Below, in pieces: positions 1 to 7,459 of a DNA stretch of 9,474 nucleotides. The stretch lies in assembly GCA_035604195.1 (NCBI GenBank), contig DATNIY010000034.1, positions 1 to 9,474 of the forward strand, in the 5' to 3' direction. Below the pieces are notes generated by a model. The model was not told where the DNA came from. It did not search any database and was given only the letters and a program-made list of their open reading frames with translations. The DNA comes from DATJLY01 sp035604195 (GTDB lineage: Bacteria; Pseudomonadota; Alphaproteobacteria; ATCC43930; CGMCC-115725). Positions within the stretch are counted from its first letter, which is position 1, and each line of letters starts with the position of its first letter. Position numbers and translations under genes: made by a program.

Positions 1-195
1 GCGGTGCCCGGAGCAGCGCCTGGGGCGGCACCCGGAGCGGCGCCTGGCGCGGCGCCGGCGGCAGCGCCGGGTGCCGCGGCCGGCGCCCCAGCAGCGGGCG
101 CCGCTTCCGGCGCGGCGCCCAAGGCGGCGCCGGGTGCGGCACCGAAGGGGGCGCCCGGCGCGCCGCCGCGGGGAGGGCCGAGATCAGGCTCGTGA
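1..195 (+). CDS. rplY: Probable C-terminal tail of ribosomal protein L25 (CTC family), 5' truncated
   Basis: Only the last 64 codons are in the window, in frame 1, ending with TGA at 193-195. The visible residues are almost entirely Ala, Gly and Pro, with a few Lys and Arg near the end (PKAAPGAAPK, then PPRGGPRSGS). No folded domain can be seen. The L25 assignment rests on context: alphaproteobacteria commonly carry rplY directly before pth and ychF, and their long CTC-type L25 proteins often end in a disordered Ala/Pro tail. L25 binds 5S rRNA in the large ribosomal subunit. The stop lies 16 bases before the pth start, so the two are probably cotranscribed. Another Ala/Pro-tailed protein remains possible, because none of the diagnostic L25 fold is present here. 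Confidence 0.6.
   Translation, partial: AVPGAAPGAAPGAAPGAAPAAAPGAAAGAPAAGAASGAAPKAAPGAAPKGAPGAPPRGGPRSGS
7..156 (+). repeat. Low-complexity PGAA-type tandem repeat in the L25-like tail
   Basis: Codons 3-18 of the visible frame are four tandem PGAA units (12 bases each). They are followed by degenerate copies such as PAAA, PGAAA, PKAA and PKGA. At DNA level this is a GC-only run of related 12-base units, prone to slippage. It is coding and in frame, not an intergenic repeat. Confidence 0.75.
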
Positions 196-211
196 TCGTG
201 CCGGCGCGGCC

Positions 212-826
212 ATGCGTCTCATCGTCGGGCTCGGCAATCCCGGCGCCCGTTATGCGCACACGCGCCACAACATTGGCTTCATGGCGGCCGACGCCATCGC
301 GCGCCGCCATCCCTTCGGCGCCTTCCGCGCGCGGTTTCAGGGCGAGATCGCCGAAGGCACGATCGGCGGCGCGCGTGTTCACCTGCTGAAGCCGCAGACC
401 TTCATGAATCTTTCGGGCGATTGCATCGGCGCGGCGGCGCACTTCTACAAGATCGCGCCGGAGGAGATCGCCGTCATCCACGACGAGATCGAACTCGCGC
501 CCGGCAAGCTCAAGGTCAAGCGCGGCGGCGGCACCGCCGGCCATAACGGGCTCAGATCGATCGATGCAGCGATCGGGCCCGAATTCTGGCGGGTGCGGCT
601 CGGCATCGGCCATCCCGGCGTGAAGGAGCTGGTCGAGCCCTATGTGCTGCAGGGGTTCGATGCCGAGGACAAGGTTTGGCTCGGGCCGCTCATCGAGGCG
701 GTGGCCGAGGCCGCGCCGCTCCTCGTCGCCGACGATGCGGCAGGCTTCATGACCAGAGTCGCGCTCATCCTGCGCCCGCCGCCGGCGAAGCCGCCGCGCC
801 CCGCGCCCGAGGCGAAAGAGACCTAG
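212..826 (+). CDS. pth: Peptidyl-tRNA hydrolase
   Basis: Pth cleaves the ester bond of peptidyl-tRNAs that drop off the ribosome, recycling tRNA in the cytoplasm. The protein has 204 residues; the E. coli enzyme has 194. The family start MRLIVGLGNPG is intact, with the GLGNPG loop at residues 6-11. The catalytic His is H19 in TRHNIGF. The other active-site residues fall where expected: N66 in KPQTFMN, D91 in HDEIEL and N112 in GTAGHNGLRS, matching E. coli H20, N68, D93 and N114. The last 20 or so residues form a Pro/Lys-rich tail beyond the core. I chose ATG 212 because family similarity starts exactly there; the frame stays open upstream but that stretch is Arg-rich shadow sequence. No good Shine-Dalgarno precedes it, so translation may be coupled to the upstream gene. 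ychF follows after two bases. Confidence 0.96.
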   Translation: MRLIVGLGNPGARYAHTRHNIGFMAADAIARRHPFGAFRARFQGEIAEGTIGGARVHLLKPQTFMNLSGDCIGAAAHFYKIAPEEIAVIHDEIELAPGKLKVKRGGGTAGHNGLRSIDAAIGPEFWRVRLGIGHPGVKELVEPYVLQGFDAEDKVWLGPLIEAVAEAAPLLVADDAAGFMTRVALILRPPPAKPPRPAPEAKET

Positions 827-828
827 GG

Positions 829-1929
829 ATGGGCTTCAATTGCGGCATCGTCGGCTTGCCCAATGTCGGCAAATCGACGCTCTTCAACGCGCTGACCTCG
901 ACCGCGGCGGCGGCGGCGGCGAATTATCCCTTTTGCACGATCGAGCCCAATATCGGCAGGGTCGCGGTGCCGGACGAGCGCCTGGCCGCGCTGGCGCGGA
1001 CTGCCAAGTCGGAAAAGATCGTGCCGACCCAGCTCGAATTCGTCGACATCGCCGGGCTGGTGCGCGGCGCCTCGCGCGGCGAAGGGCTCGGCAACGAGTT
1101 CCTCGGCCACATCCGCGCGGTCGACGCGATCGCGCATGTGCTGCGCTGCTTCGAGGACGGCAACGTCAGCCATGTCGAGGGCTCGGTCGACCCGGTGCGC
1201 GACGCCGAGACGGTCGAGACCGAACTGATGCTGGCCGATCTCGAGAGCCTGGAGCGCCGGCTCGTCGCGGCGCAGAAGCGGGCGCGCGGCAACGACAAGG
1301 AAGCCAAGGCGGAGCTCGCGGTCATCGAGCCGCTGCTCGCGCTCCTGCGCGCGGGCAAGCCGGCGCGGAGCTATGCTCCGAGCGCCGAAGAAAAGCCGAT
1401 CCTCAAGAGCCTGCAGCTTCTGACGACGAAGCCGGTGCTCTATGTCGCCAATGTCGAGGAAGCCGCCGCCGCGAGCGGCAATGCCCGCGCCAAAGCGGTC
1501 GCCGAATATGCCCGCACGCGCGGCGCCGAATGGGTGGTGATTTCCGCCGCCATCGAAGCCGAGGTGGCGCAACTCGCCGACGCGGCCGAGAAGCGCGCCT
1601 TCCTCGCCAGCCTCGGTCTTGCCGAGGCCGGGCTCGACCGCGTCATCCGAGCCGGATATCGCCTGCTCGATCTCATCACCTTCTTCACCGTGGGACCGAA
1701 GGAGACGCATGCCTGGACCGTGCCGCAGGGCACCAAGGCGCCGCAGGCCGCGGGCGTCATCCACAGCGATTTCGAGAAAGGCTTCATCCGAGCCGAGGTG
1801 ATCGATTGCGCTGACTTCGTCGCCGCCGGCGGCGAGACGGGCGCCAAGGACACCGGCAAGATGCGCCTCGAGGGTGCCGATTATGTCATCCGCGACGGCG
1901 ACATCCTTTATGTCCGCTTCAACCTCTGA
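829..1929 (+). CDS. ychF: Redox-responsive ATPase YchF (Obg/OLA1 family)
   Basis: YchF is a universally conserved P-loop protein of the Obg group that prefers ATP to GTP and associates with ribosomes. The protein has 366 residues, the normal family length (about 363). The P-loop GLPNVGKS is at residues 9-16, the NYPFCTIEPN switch region at 32-41, and the DIAGLV G3 motif at 73-78. The G4 position is N208-V-E-E211, the NxxE variant that explains ATP preference in place of NKxD. A C-terminal TGS domain runs from about residue 280 to 364 and ends in the usual DGDILYVRFNL. A (GCG)6 run at 904-921 encodes six Ala before NYPF. The ATG lies two bases after the pth stop (TAG GG ATG) with only a weak purine-rich stretch upstream, suggesting coupling. 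The family start MGFNCGIVGLPNVGKS supports ATG 829 over the in-frame upstream extension. Confidence 0.97.
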   Translation: MGFNCGIVGLPNVGKSTLFNALTSTAAAAAANYPFCTIEPNIGRVAVPDERLAALARTAKSEKIVPTQLEFVDIAGLVRGASRGEGLGNEFLGHIRAVDAIAHVLRCFEDGNVSHVEGSVDPVRDAETVETELMLADLESLERRLVAAQKRARGNDKEAKAELAVIEPLLALLRAGKPARSYAPSAEEKPILKSLQLLTTKPVLYVANVEEAAAASGNARAKAVAEYARTRGAEWVVISAAIEAEVAQLADAAEKRAFLASLGLAEAGLDRVIRAGYRLLDLITFFTVGPKETHAWTVPQGTKAPQAAGVIHSDFEKGFIRAEVIDCADFVAAGGETGAKDTGKMRLEGADYVIRDGDILYVRFNL

Positions 1930-1997
1930 GCGCAGCGGCGGCGAGAACCCTCTTCATCCCGCGCGCGCTCTCCCCTATGATCGCGCCAACCCAGCCC

Positions 1998-2005
1998 AGA
2001 GGAGG
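1998..2005 (+). promoter_or_regulatory. Strong Shine-Dalgarno of the DLH-family gene
   Basis: AGAGGAGG ends five bases before ATG 2011 and is the strongest ribosome binding site in the window. It fixes the start of the hydrolase and suggests independent translation from ychF. The rest of the 81-base gap (1930-2010) shows no clear terminator hairpin or sigma-70 promoter that I can defend. Confidence 0.8.
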
Positions 2006-2010
2006 ACAGC

Positions 2011-2678
2011 ATGGGGCAGACGATCCAGCTCACCGCCAAGGACGGCAACAAGTTCTCGGCCTACCGGGCCGATCCCGCCGGCAAGCCGCGCGGCGCCATG
2101 GTCGTCATCCAGGAGATCTTCGGCGTCAACCAGCACGTCCGCAGCATGGCCGACCGCTATGCGGCCTTGGGCTATGTCGCCATCGCCCCGGCGGTGTTTG
2201 ACCGCGCCGAGAAGAATTTCGAGACCGGGTATGATCCGCCGAGCATCGAGAAGGGCCGCGCCATCCGCGGCAAGATCACCACCGAACAGCTCCTCACGGA
2301 CACCCAGGCTGCGATCGACTTCGCCAAACAGTTCGGCAAGGTCGGAATCGTCGGCTACTGCATGGGCGGCTCGGTCGCCTTCCTCGCCGCGGCGCGCCTC
2401 GAGGGGCTGGTTTGCGCCGTCGGCTATTACGGCGGCCAGATCGCGCAGCAGGCCGACGAGAAGCCGCGAATTCCCCTGATGCTGCATTTCGGCGATCAGG
2501 ACCAGTCGATTCCGATGACCGACGTCGAGAAGATCAAGAAGGCGCAGCCGGGCGTGCCGATTTACGTCTATGCCGGCGCCGGTCACGGCTTCAATTGCGA
2601 CGAGCGCGGCTCCTTCCATCCCGCGGCGACGCAAATCGCCTTCGGCCGCAGCCAGGAATTCATCGCCAAGAACGTCGG

Positions 2679-2682
<4 letters not shown>
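2011..2682 (+). CDS. Dienelactone hydrolase family protein (alpha/beta hydrolase)
   Basis: The product has 223 residues and no signal peptide, so it is probably cytoplasmic. It has the full dienelactone hydrolase (carboxymethylenebutenolidase) pattern: the QEIFGVN segment with E35, the nucleophile elbow GYCMGG with C117 replacing the usual Ser, an acidic residue at D164 in HFGDQDQSIP, and H192 in GAGHGFNCDERGSF. These make a Cys-Asp-His triad spaced as in the family, with the usual overall length. In classical members the enzyme opens dienelactone in the chlorocatechol pathway. Here there are no ring-cleavage genes beside it, so the true substrate is unknown and a general housekeeping esterase role is as likely. 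It may be read through from ychF or have its own promoter. Its TAA stop interlocks with the mtnA stop on the other strand. Confidence 0.92.
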
Positions 2683-3778
<1,096 letters not shown>

Positions 3779-3782
<4 letters not shown>

Positions 3783-3791
3783 GGCGGCTCC
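3779..3791 (-). promoter_or_regulatory. GTGA stop/start overlap with Shine-Dalgarno for mtnA
   Basis: On the minus strand GTG (3782-3780) starts mtnA and TGA (3781-3779) ends mtnP, a four-base overlap. GGAG (complement of 3788-3791) lies five bases before the GTG, inside the last mtnP codons. This is a typical translational-coupling arrangement and decides the mtnA start. Confidence 0.8.
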
Positions 3792-4666
3792 GTCCGGCGC
3801 AGGACACGGCCGGCGACAGCGTCGAGCTTCTGCACCAATGCCGGATCGCGCGCTTGGGGCGCGGTGATGAGCGCATGATCGAGCGCCGTGCGACAGCCTT
3901 GCGGGCAGTCGCGATCGGCGGCGATGAGCGGCACCGCCGCCGCGACAAGCGCGCGCGCCTTGTCGGCGTTGGCCGCCAGCACGGCGGCGATGCCCGCCAC
4001 CGTCACGTCCGCGTGCTCGGGGTGCCAGCAATCGAAATCCGTCACCATGGCGACGGTCGCGTAACAGATCTCCGCCTCGCGCGCGAGCTTGGCCTCGGGC
4101 ATATTGGTCATGCCGATGATGTCGCAGCCCCAGCTGCGATAGAGCTGGCTCTCGGCCAAGCTCGAGAATTGCGGCCCCTCGATGACGATGTGCGTCCCGC
4201 CGCGCCGCGCCGCGATGCCGCTGGCGTGCGCCGCAGTCGCGAGGCGCCCGCTGAGCCGCGTGCAGACCGGCTGCGCCATCGAGACATGGGCGACGCAGCC
4301 GGTGCCGAAGAAGCTCGTCGCACGCGCGACGGTGCGGTCGATGAACTGGTCGACCAGGACGAAGCTGCCGGGGGGCAGGTCCTCGGCAAGACTGCCGACG
4401 GCCGAAAGCGAGATGAGGTCGGTCACCCCGGCGCGCTTCAGCGCATCGATATTGGCGCGATAATTGATCTCATGCGGCGGAATCGGATGGCCCCGGCCGT
4501 GCCGCGGCAGGAACACCACCGGGACGCCGTCGAGCGTGCCGAAGCAAAGCTCATCCGACGGCGCGCCGAAGGACGATGAGACGCGCCGCCAGCGCACCTC
4601 GCTCAGCCCGTCGATTTGATAGAGGCCGCTGCCGCCGATGATGCCGACGACCGGTGGTGAGCCCAT
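3779..4666 (-). CDS. mtnP: S-methyl-5'-thioadenosine phosphorylase
   Basis: MtnP phosphorolyses methylthioadenosine, a by-product of polyamine or homoserine-lactone synthesis, to adenine and 5-methylthioribose-1-phosphate, which MtnA then uses. The 295 residues cover the complete trimeric class of purine phosphorylases. Motifs: GGSGLY (11-16), PRHGRGH (54-60, phosphate site), SAVGSL (88-93), EGPQFSSLAES (163-173), MTNMPEAKLA (186-195) and VTDFDCW (208-214). D210 and D212 match the human MTAP Asp pair that selects 6-aminopurines, which favours methylthioadenosine over inosine-type substrates. ATG 4666 is supported by the family start just before GIIGGSGLY and by a modest GGAA seven bases upstream. 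The gene follows petC on the same strand after an 80-base gap with a hairpin. No apt gene for adenine salvage is next to it. Confidence 0.96.
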
Positions 4667-4672
4667 GGCCAG

Positions 4673-4681
4673 GTTCCGAAC
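4673..4681 (-). promoter_or_regulatory. Small palindrome over the mtnP ribosome binding site
   Basis: The minus-strand sequence GTTCGGAAC is a 4-base inverted repeat around a single G. It contains the only Shine-Dalgarno-like GGAA (complement of 4674-4677), seven bases before the mtnP ATG. Its GTTC/GAAC arms can also pair with the GAAC/GTTC ends of the larger hairpin at 4685-4708. This might allow alternative folds of the mtnP leader. The role is inferred only. Confidence 0.3.
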
Positions 4682-4684
4682 GTC

Positions 4685-4708
4685 GAACTTCGCGAGCGCG
4701 CGAAGTTC
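4685..4708 (-). terminator. Perfect 10-bp inverted repeat between petC and mtnP
   Basis: The arms GAACTTCGCG (4685-4694) and CGCGAAGTTC (4699-4708) are exact reverse complements around a four-base loop (AGCG on plus, CGCT on minus). The hairpin sits 38 bases after the petC stop and 18 bases before the mtnP start. It would form in the petBC transcript. No T-run follows it on the minus strand, so it is not a textbook intrinsic terminator. It may be a weak terminator, a 3'-end stabiliser for petBC mRNA, or part of an mtnP leader. Its form is symmetric, so strand assignment follows gene direction only. Confidence 0.5.
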
Positions 4709-4746
4709 CTAGCGCAGAATGCGAGGGCGGCGCCAGCCCGTCCCGC

Positions 4747-5505
4747 TCAGTGCAGATCGGCCCAGATCTTGCGCTTGGCGCCGTAAAGCACGCCGGTCAT
4801 CACCAGGAGGAACAACATGGTCTTGGCGCCGATGCGCTTGCGGTCCTCCATCTTGGGCTCCGCCGCCCAGGTCAGGAAGGTGACGACGTCGTGCGCCTCT
4901 TGATCCACGGTCGCCTTGGTGCCGTCGGCATAGGTCACCGCGTCGTCGGAGAGCGGCTGCGGCATGGGGATCATGTGGCCGGGAAAATGGAGGTTGTAAC
5001 TCATCCCCTCCGGCACCTTCACATTGGCCGGCGCCTCCTTGTAGCCGGTGAGGACGCCGTAGATGTAGTCTTCGCCGCCCTCGCGCGCCTTGACGATGAG
5101 CGAGAGATCGGGCGGCACCGCGCCGTTGTTTGCCACCTTCGCCGCCTGGTCGTTCGGGAAGGGTGCGATGAAGGCGTCGGAGGGCTGCCCCGGGCGCTGG
5201 AACATTTCGCCTTGGTCGTTGGGGCCGGCGGTGACCTGCTTCTGCGCCGCGACCGCCTCGATCTGGATCTGGTCATAGCCGAGCGCCGCGAGGTCGCGGT
5301 AATGCAGCAGCTTCACCGAATGGCAGTTCGCGCAGACCTCGCTGTAGACCTGGAAGCCGCGCTGCAAGGCGGCGCGATCGTAGGTCCCGAAGACGCCGCT
5401 GAAGGACCAGCCGGGGTGAGGCAGCGGCGGCGTTTCGTCCTGCGCCCGCGCGCCGGAGGCGAGCGCCACTGCGGCGGCGACGGCAAGAGCGAGCGCGGCG
5501 CGCAT
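4747..5505 (-). CDS. petC: Cytochrome c1, haem subunit of the cytochrome bc1 complex
   Basis: Cytochrome c1 takes electrons from the Rieske protein and passes them to soluble or membrane cytochrome c on the periplasmic side of complex III. The product has 252 residues. A Sec signal peptide covers residues 1-21, with likely cleavage after ARA before QDE. Haem binding is at C58-A-N-C61-H62, and the likely sixth ligand is M181 in the IPMPQPL motif. A C-terminal membrane anchor spans about 229-243, followed by the basic KRKIW tail. Length and architecture are typical. ATG 5505 shares its A with the petB stop (TGATG), and GGAGGG lies six bases upstream inside petB, so the two are translationally coupled. 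The in-frame extension above this ATG is petB shadow and was not used. The separate Rieske gene is not in the window. Confidence 0.96.
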   Translation of the reverse strand: MRAALALAVAAAVALASGARAQDETPPLPHPGWSFSGVFGTYDRAALQRGFQVYSEVCANCHSVKLLHYRDLAALGYDQIQIEAVAAQKQVTAGPNDQGEMFQRPGQPSDAFIAPFPNDQAAKVANNGAVPPDLSLIVKAREGGEDYIYGVLTGYKEAPANVKVPEGMSYNLHFPGHMIPMPQPLSDDAVTYADGTKATVDQEAHDVVTFLTWAAEPKMEDRKRIGAKTMLFLLVMTGVLYGAKRKIWADLH

Positions 5506-5517
5506 CAGTGGCCCTCC
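5503..5517 (-). promoter_or_regulatory. TGATG overlap and Shine-Dalgarno for petC
   Basis: The petB stop TGA (5507-5505) and petC start ATG (5505-5503) share one base. GGAGGG (complement of 5512-5517) precedes the ATG by six bases. This supports coupled translation and fixes the petC start. Confidence 0.8.
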
Positions 5518-6761
5518 GCCGGCGCCGAGGCTCCGGCCATGCCGCCGCCGCGCTTCTGCAGCACGGCGGCACTGATGCTGGTCGGCAGCGGCAGCGGCCG
5601 CTCGAGCTTGCCGATGAGCGGGAAGAGGACGAGGAAGTGGAGGAAGTAGTAGAACGTCGCGATCCGGCCGACGATGACGTACCAGCCCTCGGGCCGATGC
5701 GCGCCGACGATGCCCAGAGCGATGACGTCGGCCACCAGGAGCCAGAAGACCCATTTATAGACCGGCCGGAAATAGGCGCTGCGCACGCGCGAGGTATCGA
5801 GCCAGGGCAGGACGAACAAAACGAGGATCGAGCCGAACATGGCGCAGACGCCGGAGAGCTTGTCCGGGATCGAGCGCAGGATCGCGTAGAACGGCAGGAG
5901 GTACCACTCCGGCACGATCTCGGCCGGCGTCTGCAGCGGATTGGCCTGGATGTAGTTATCGGGCTCGCCGAGAAAGTTCGGCATATAGAAGACGAAGATG
6001 GCGAAGACGATCAGGAACACGCCAAGGCCGAACATGTCCTTGATCGTGTAGTAGGGGTGGAAGGGGATGCTGTCCTGCGGCCCCTTGCGGTCGATGCCGA
6101 GCGGATTGCTCGAGCCGTGCTGGTGCAGCGCGACGAGATGCAAGCCGACCACGCCGACGATGAGGAACGGCAGGAGATAGTGGAGCGCGAAGAAGCGGTT
6201 GAGCGTGGGATTGTCGACCGAGAAGCCGCCCCACAGCCAGGTGACGATGGCGCTCCCCCACACCGGAATGGCCGAAAATAAATTGGTGATGACGGTGGCG
6301 CCCCAATAGCTCAGTTGCCCCCAAGGCAGGACATAGCCCATGAAGGCGGTCGCCATCATCAGCAGCAGGATGACGACGCCGAGCATCCATAGGAGCTCGC
6401 GCGGCTCCTTGTAGGAGCCGAAATAAAGCCCGCGGAAGAGATGGATGTAGGTGAGGACGAAGAAGAACGACGCGCCGTTCATGTGGATATAGCGCATCAG
6501 CCAGCCGTAGTTCACGTCGCGCATGATGCGGTCGACCGAAGCGAAGGCCAGATCCGACTGCGGCGTGTACTGCATGGCGAGGAAGACGCCGGTGACGATC
6601 ATGATCACCAGCATGATCCCGGCGAGCGAGCCGAAGTTCCACCAATAGCTCAAATTGCGCGGCGTCGGATAGTCGTTGAGTTCGTGCCGCATGAAGGTGA
6701 AGACCGGCAGGCGGCGGTCGATCCATCGCACGAGCTTGCTTTGCGAGGGTGGTGCGGCCAT
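5505..6761 (-). CDS. petB: Cytochrome b of the cytochrome bc1 complex
   Basis: Cytochrome b is the membrane core of complex III, carrying the two b haems and the Qo and Qi quinone sites. The product has 418 residues with eight expected helices. The haem ligand pairs are intact, each 14 residues apart: H93 and H107 in helix B, and H194 and H208 in helix D. The Qo motifs are present: WGATVITN (153-160) and PEWY (284-287). The cytochrome b start region WIDRRLPVF...YPTPRNLSYWW is recognisable. I chose ATG 6761 because family similarity begins there and GGGAGAG (complement of 6770-6776) lies eight bases upstream. A 41-residue Arg-rich upstream extension to 6884 is rejected. The gene is first in its operon, ahead of petC. 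In related alphaproteobacteria petA normally precedes it, but here trmL follows immediately on the other strand. Confidence 0.97.
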   Translation of the reverse strand: MAAPPSQSKLVRWIDRRLPVFTFMRHELNDYPTPRNLSYWWNFGSLAGIMLVIMIVTGVFLAMQYTPQSDLAFASVDRIMRDVNYGWLMRYIHMNGASFFFVLTYIHLFRGLYFGSYKEPRELLWMLGVVILLLMMATAFMGYVLPWGQLSYWGATVITNLFSAIPVWGSAIVTWLWGGFSVDNPTLNRFFALHYLLPFLIVGVVGLHLVALHQHGSSNPLGIDRKGPQDSIPFHPYYTIKDMFGLGVFLIVFAIFVFYMPNFLGEPDNYIQANPLQTPAEIVPEWYLLPFYAILRSIPDKLSGVCAMFGSILVLFVLPWLDTSRVRSAYFRPVYKWVFWLLVADVIALGIVGAHRPEGWYVIVGRIATFYYFLHFLVLFPLIGKLERPLPLPTSISAAVLQKRGGGMAGASAPAEGH

Positions 6762-6988
6762 TGCCCGTGCTCTCCCAAGGGATGCGGTGGTCACGCGATG
6801 ACGGACCGGCAGGCGCAACCGCACAATCGCGCGGCGCCGCGCCCCCGGGCGGACGCCGAAGCTATAGGGTTGAACCGTCGGCACTATGCGACATCCTGCC
6901 GCACGAAGCCGCAGCCCCGCCGGCGGCGCCTATAGACCATTCCCTGGCGCTTGCAAAGCCGCATCGGCCGACCCATGGAAGGCGCGCC
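6762..6988. promoter_or_regulatory. Divergent intergenic region between petB and trmL
   Basis: These 227 bases separate the petB start (minus) from the trmL start (plus) and should hold promoters for both the petBC and trmL-hemF transcripts. Most of the region is G+C-rich, but two palindromic CTATAG boxes stand out at 6862-6867 and 6930-6935, either of which could be a -10 element. I could not pair them with a convincing -35 box at 16-18 bases on either strand. I see no remnant of a Rieske gene in any frame. Confidence 0.45.
6977..6982 (+). promoter_or_regulatory. Shine-Dalgarno of trmL
   Basis: GGAAGG ends six bases before ATG 6989. It supports this start over the in-frame upstream extension that begins in the intergenic region. 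Confidence 0.7.
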
Positions 6989-7459
6989 ATGCGCCTCGCC
7001 CTTTATGAGCCCGACATCCCCCAGAATACCGGGGCGATCCTGCGCCTGGCCGCCGCTCTCGGCATCGCCGTCGACATCATCGAACCCTGCGGCTTCCTCA
7101 TCGACGACCGCCGGCTGCGCCGGGCCGGCATGGACTATCTCGAGCAAGTGAATCTCACGCGGCACGGCTCCTGGGAGCGCTACCGGGCGGCGCGCCCGCC
7201 GGGGCGGCTCGTCCTGCTGACGACCAAGGGCAGCCTCCCTTATCATCGCTTCGGCTTCCGCGGCGACGACACCTTGCTCTTGGGCCGCGAATCGGCAGGG
7301 GTTCCAGAGAACGTGCATAGCGCCGCCGATGCGCGCCTCGTCATCCCGTTGCGGCCGGGGCTGCGCTCGCTCAACGTCGCGCTCGCCGCGGCGCTGGCGC
7401 TGGGCGAGGCGCTCAGGCAAACGGAGTTGCTCCCGGGCGAGACGGAGGCGATGCGATGA
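6989..7459 (+). CDS. trmL: tRNA (cytidine/uridine-34-2'-O)-methyltransferase TrmL
   Basis: TrmL 2'-O-methylates the wobble base of certain leucine tRNAs using S-adenosylmethionine. It is a minimal SPOUT-fold enzyme that acts as a dimer. The product has 156 residues, matching the E. coli protein (157). Motifs: LYEPDIPQNTG (5-15), DDRRLRRAGMDY (39-50), the knot motif LLGRESAGVP (97-106), and IPLRPGLRSLNVA (119-131), which forms the cofactor-binding C-terminal part. ATG 6989 is supported by GGAAGG six bases upstream and by the family N-terminus. The gene overlaps hemF by four bases (ATGA at 7456-7459), so the two form an operon although their functions differ. It is divergent from petB. Confidence 0.94.
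   Translation: MRLALYEPDIPQNTGAILRLAAALGIAVDIIEPCGFLIDDRRLRRAGMDYLEQVNLTRHGSWERYRAARPPGRLVLLTTKGSLPYHRFGFRGDDTLLLGRESAGVPENVHSAADARLVIPLRPGLRSLNVALAAALALGEALRQTELLPGETEAMR
7444..7459 (+). promoter_or_regulatory. ATGA overlap and Shine-Dalgarno for hemF
   Basis: GGAGG (7444-7448) lies seven bases before the hemF ATG at 7456, and ATGA (7456-7459) joins the hemF start to the trmL stop TGA (7457-7459). This indicates translational coupling and fixes the hemF start. Confidence 0.8.

Noticed and set aside
904..921. (GCG)6 trinucleotide run in ychF
   Set aside because: It encodes six Ala before NYPF, a position where the family is normally Ala-rich, so it is probably ordinary coding sequence.
823..1764. 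313-codon open frame on the minus strand opposite ychF
   Set aside because: It lies wholly antisense to a well-supported ychF. Its composition (Arg/Asp/Gly/His-rich) is typical of antisense shadow in G+C-rich DNA, and no family motif is visible.
4654..5649. 331-codon plus-strand open frame over petC and the petB end
   Set aside because: It is antisense to petC, which has its haem motif, signal peptide and anchor all intact. The translation is biased and shows no recognisable domain.
5508..6281. 257-codon plus-strand open frame opposite petB, rich in Asp/Glu/Arg
   Set aside because: The acidic composition is what antisense of a hydrophobic membrane protein gives; there is no independent support.
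6829..6842. 14-base perfect palindrome GCGCGGCGCCGCGC
   Set aside because: In sequence this G+C-rich a palindrome of this size is expected about once or more by chance in a window this long, and it has no flanking support as an operator or terminator.
6762..6884. 41-residue in-frame N-terminal extension of cytochrome b
   Set aside because: It is Arg-rich, not seen in cytochrome b, and the ATG at 6761 has a Shine-Dalgarno and the family start. It looks like chance open frame, not a presequence.
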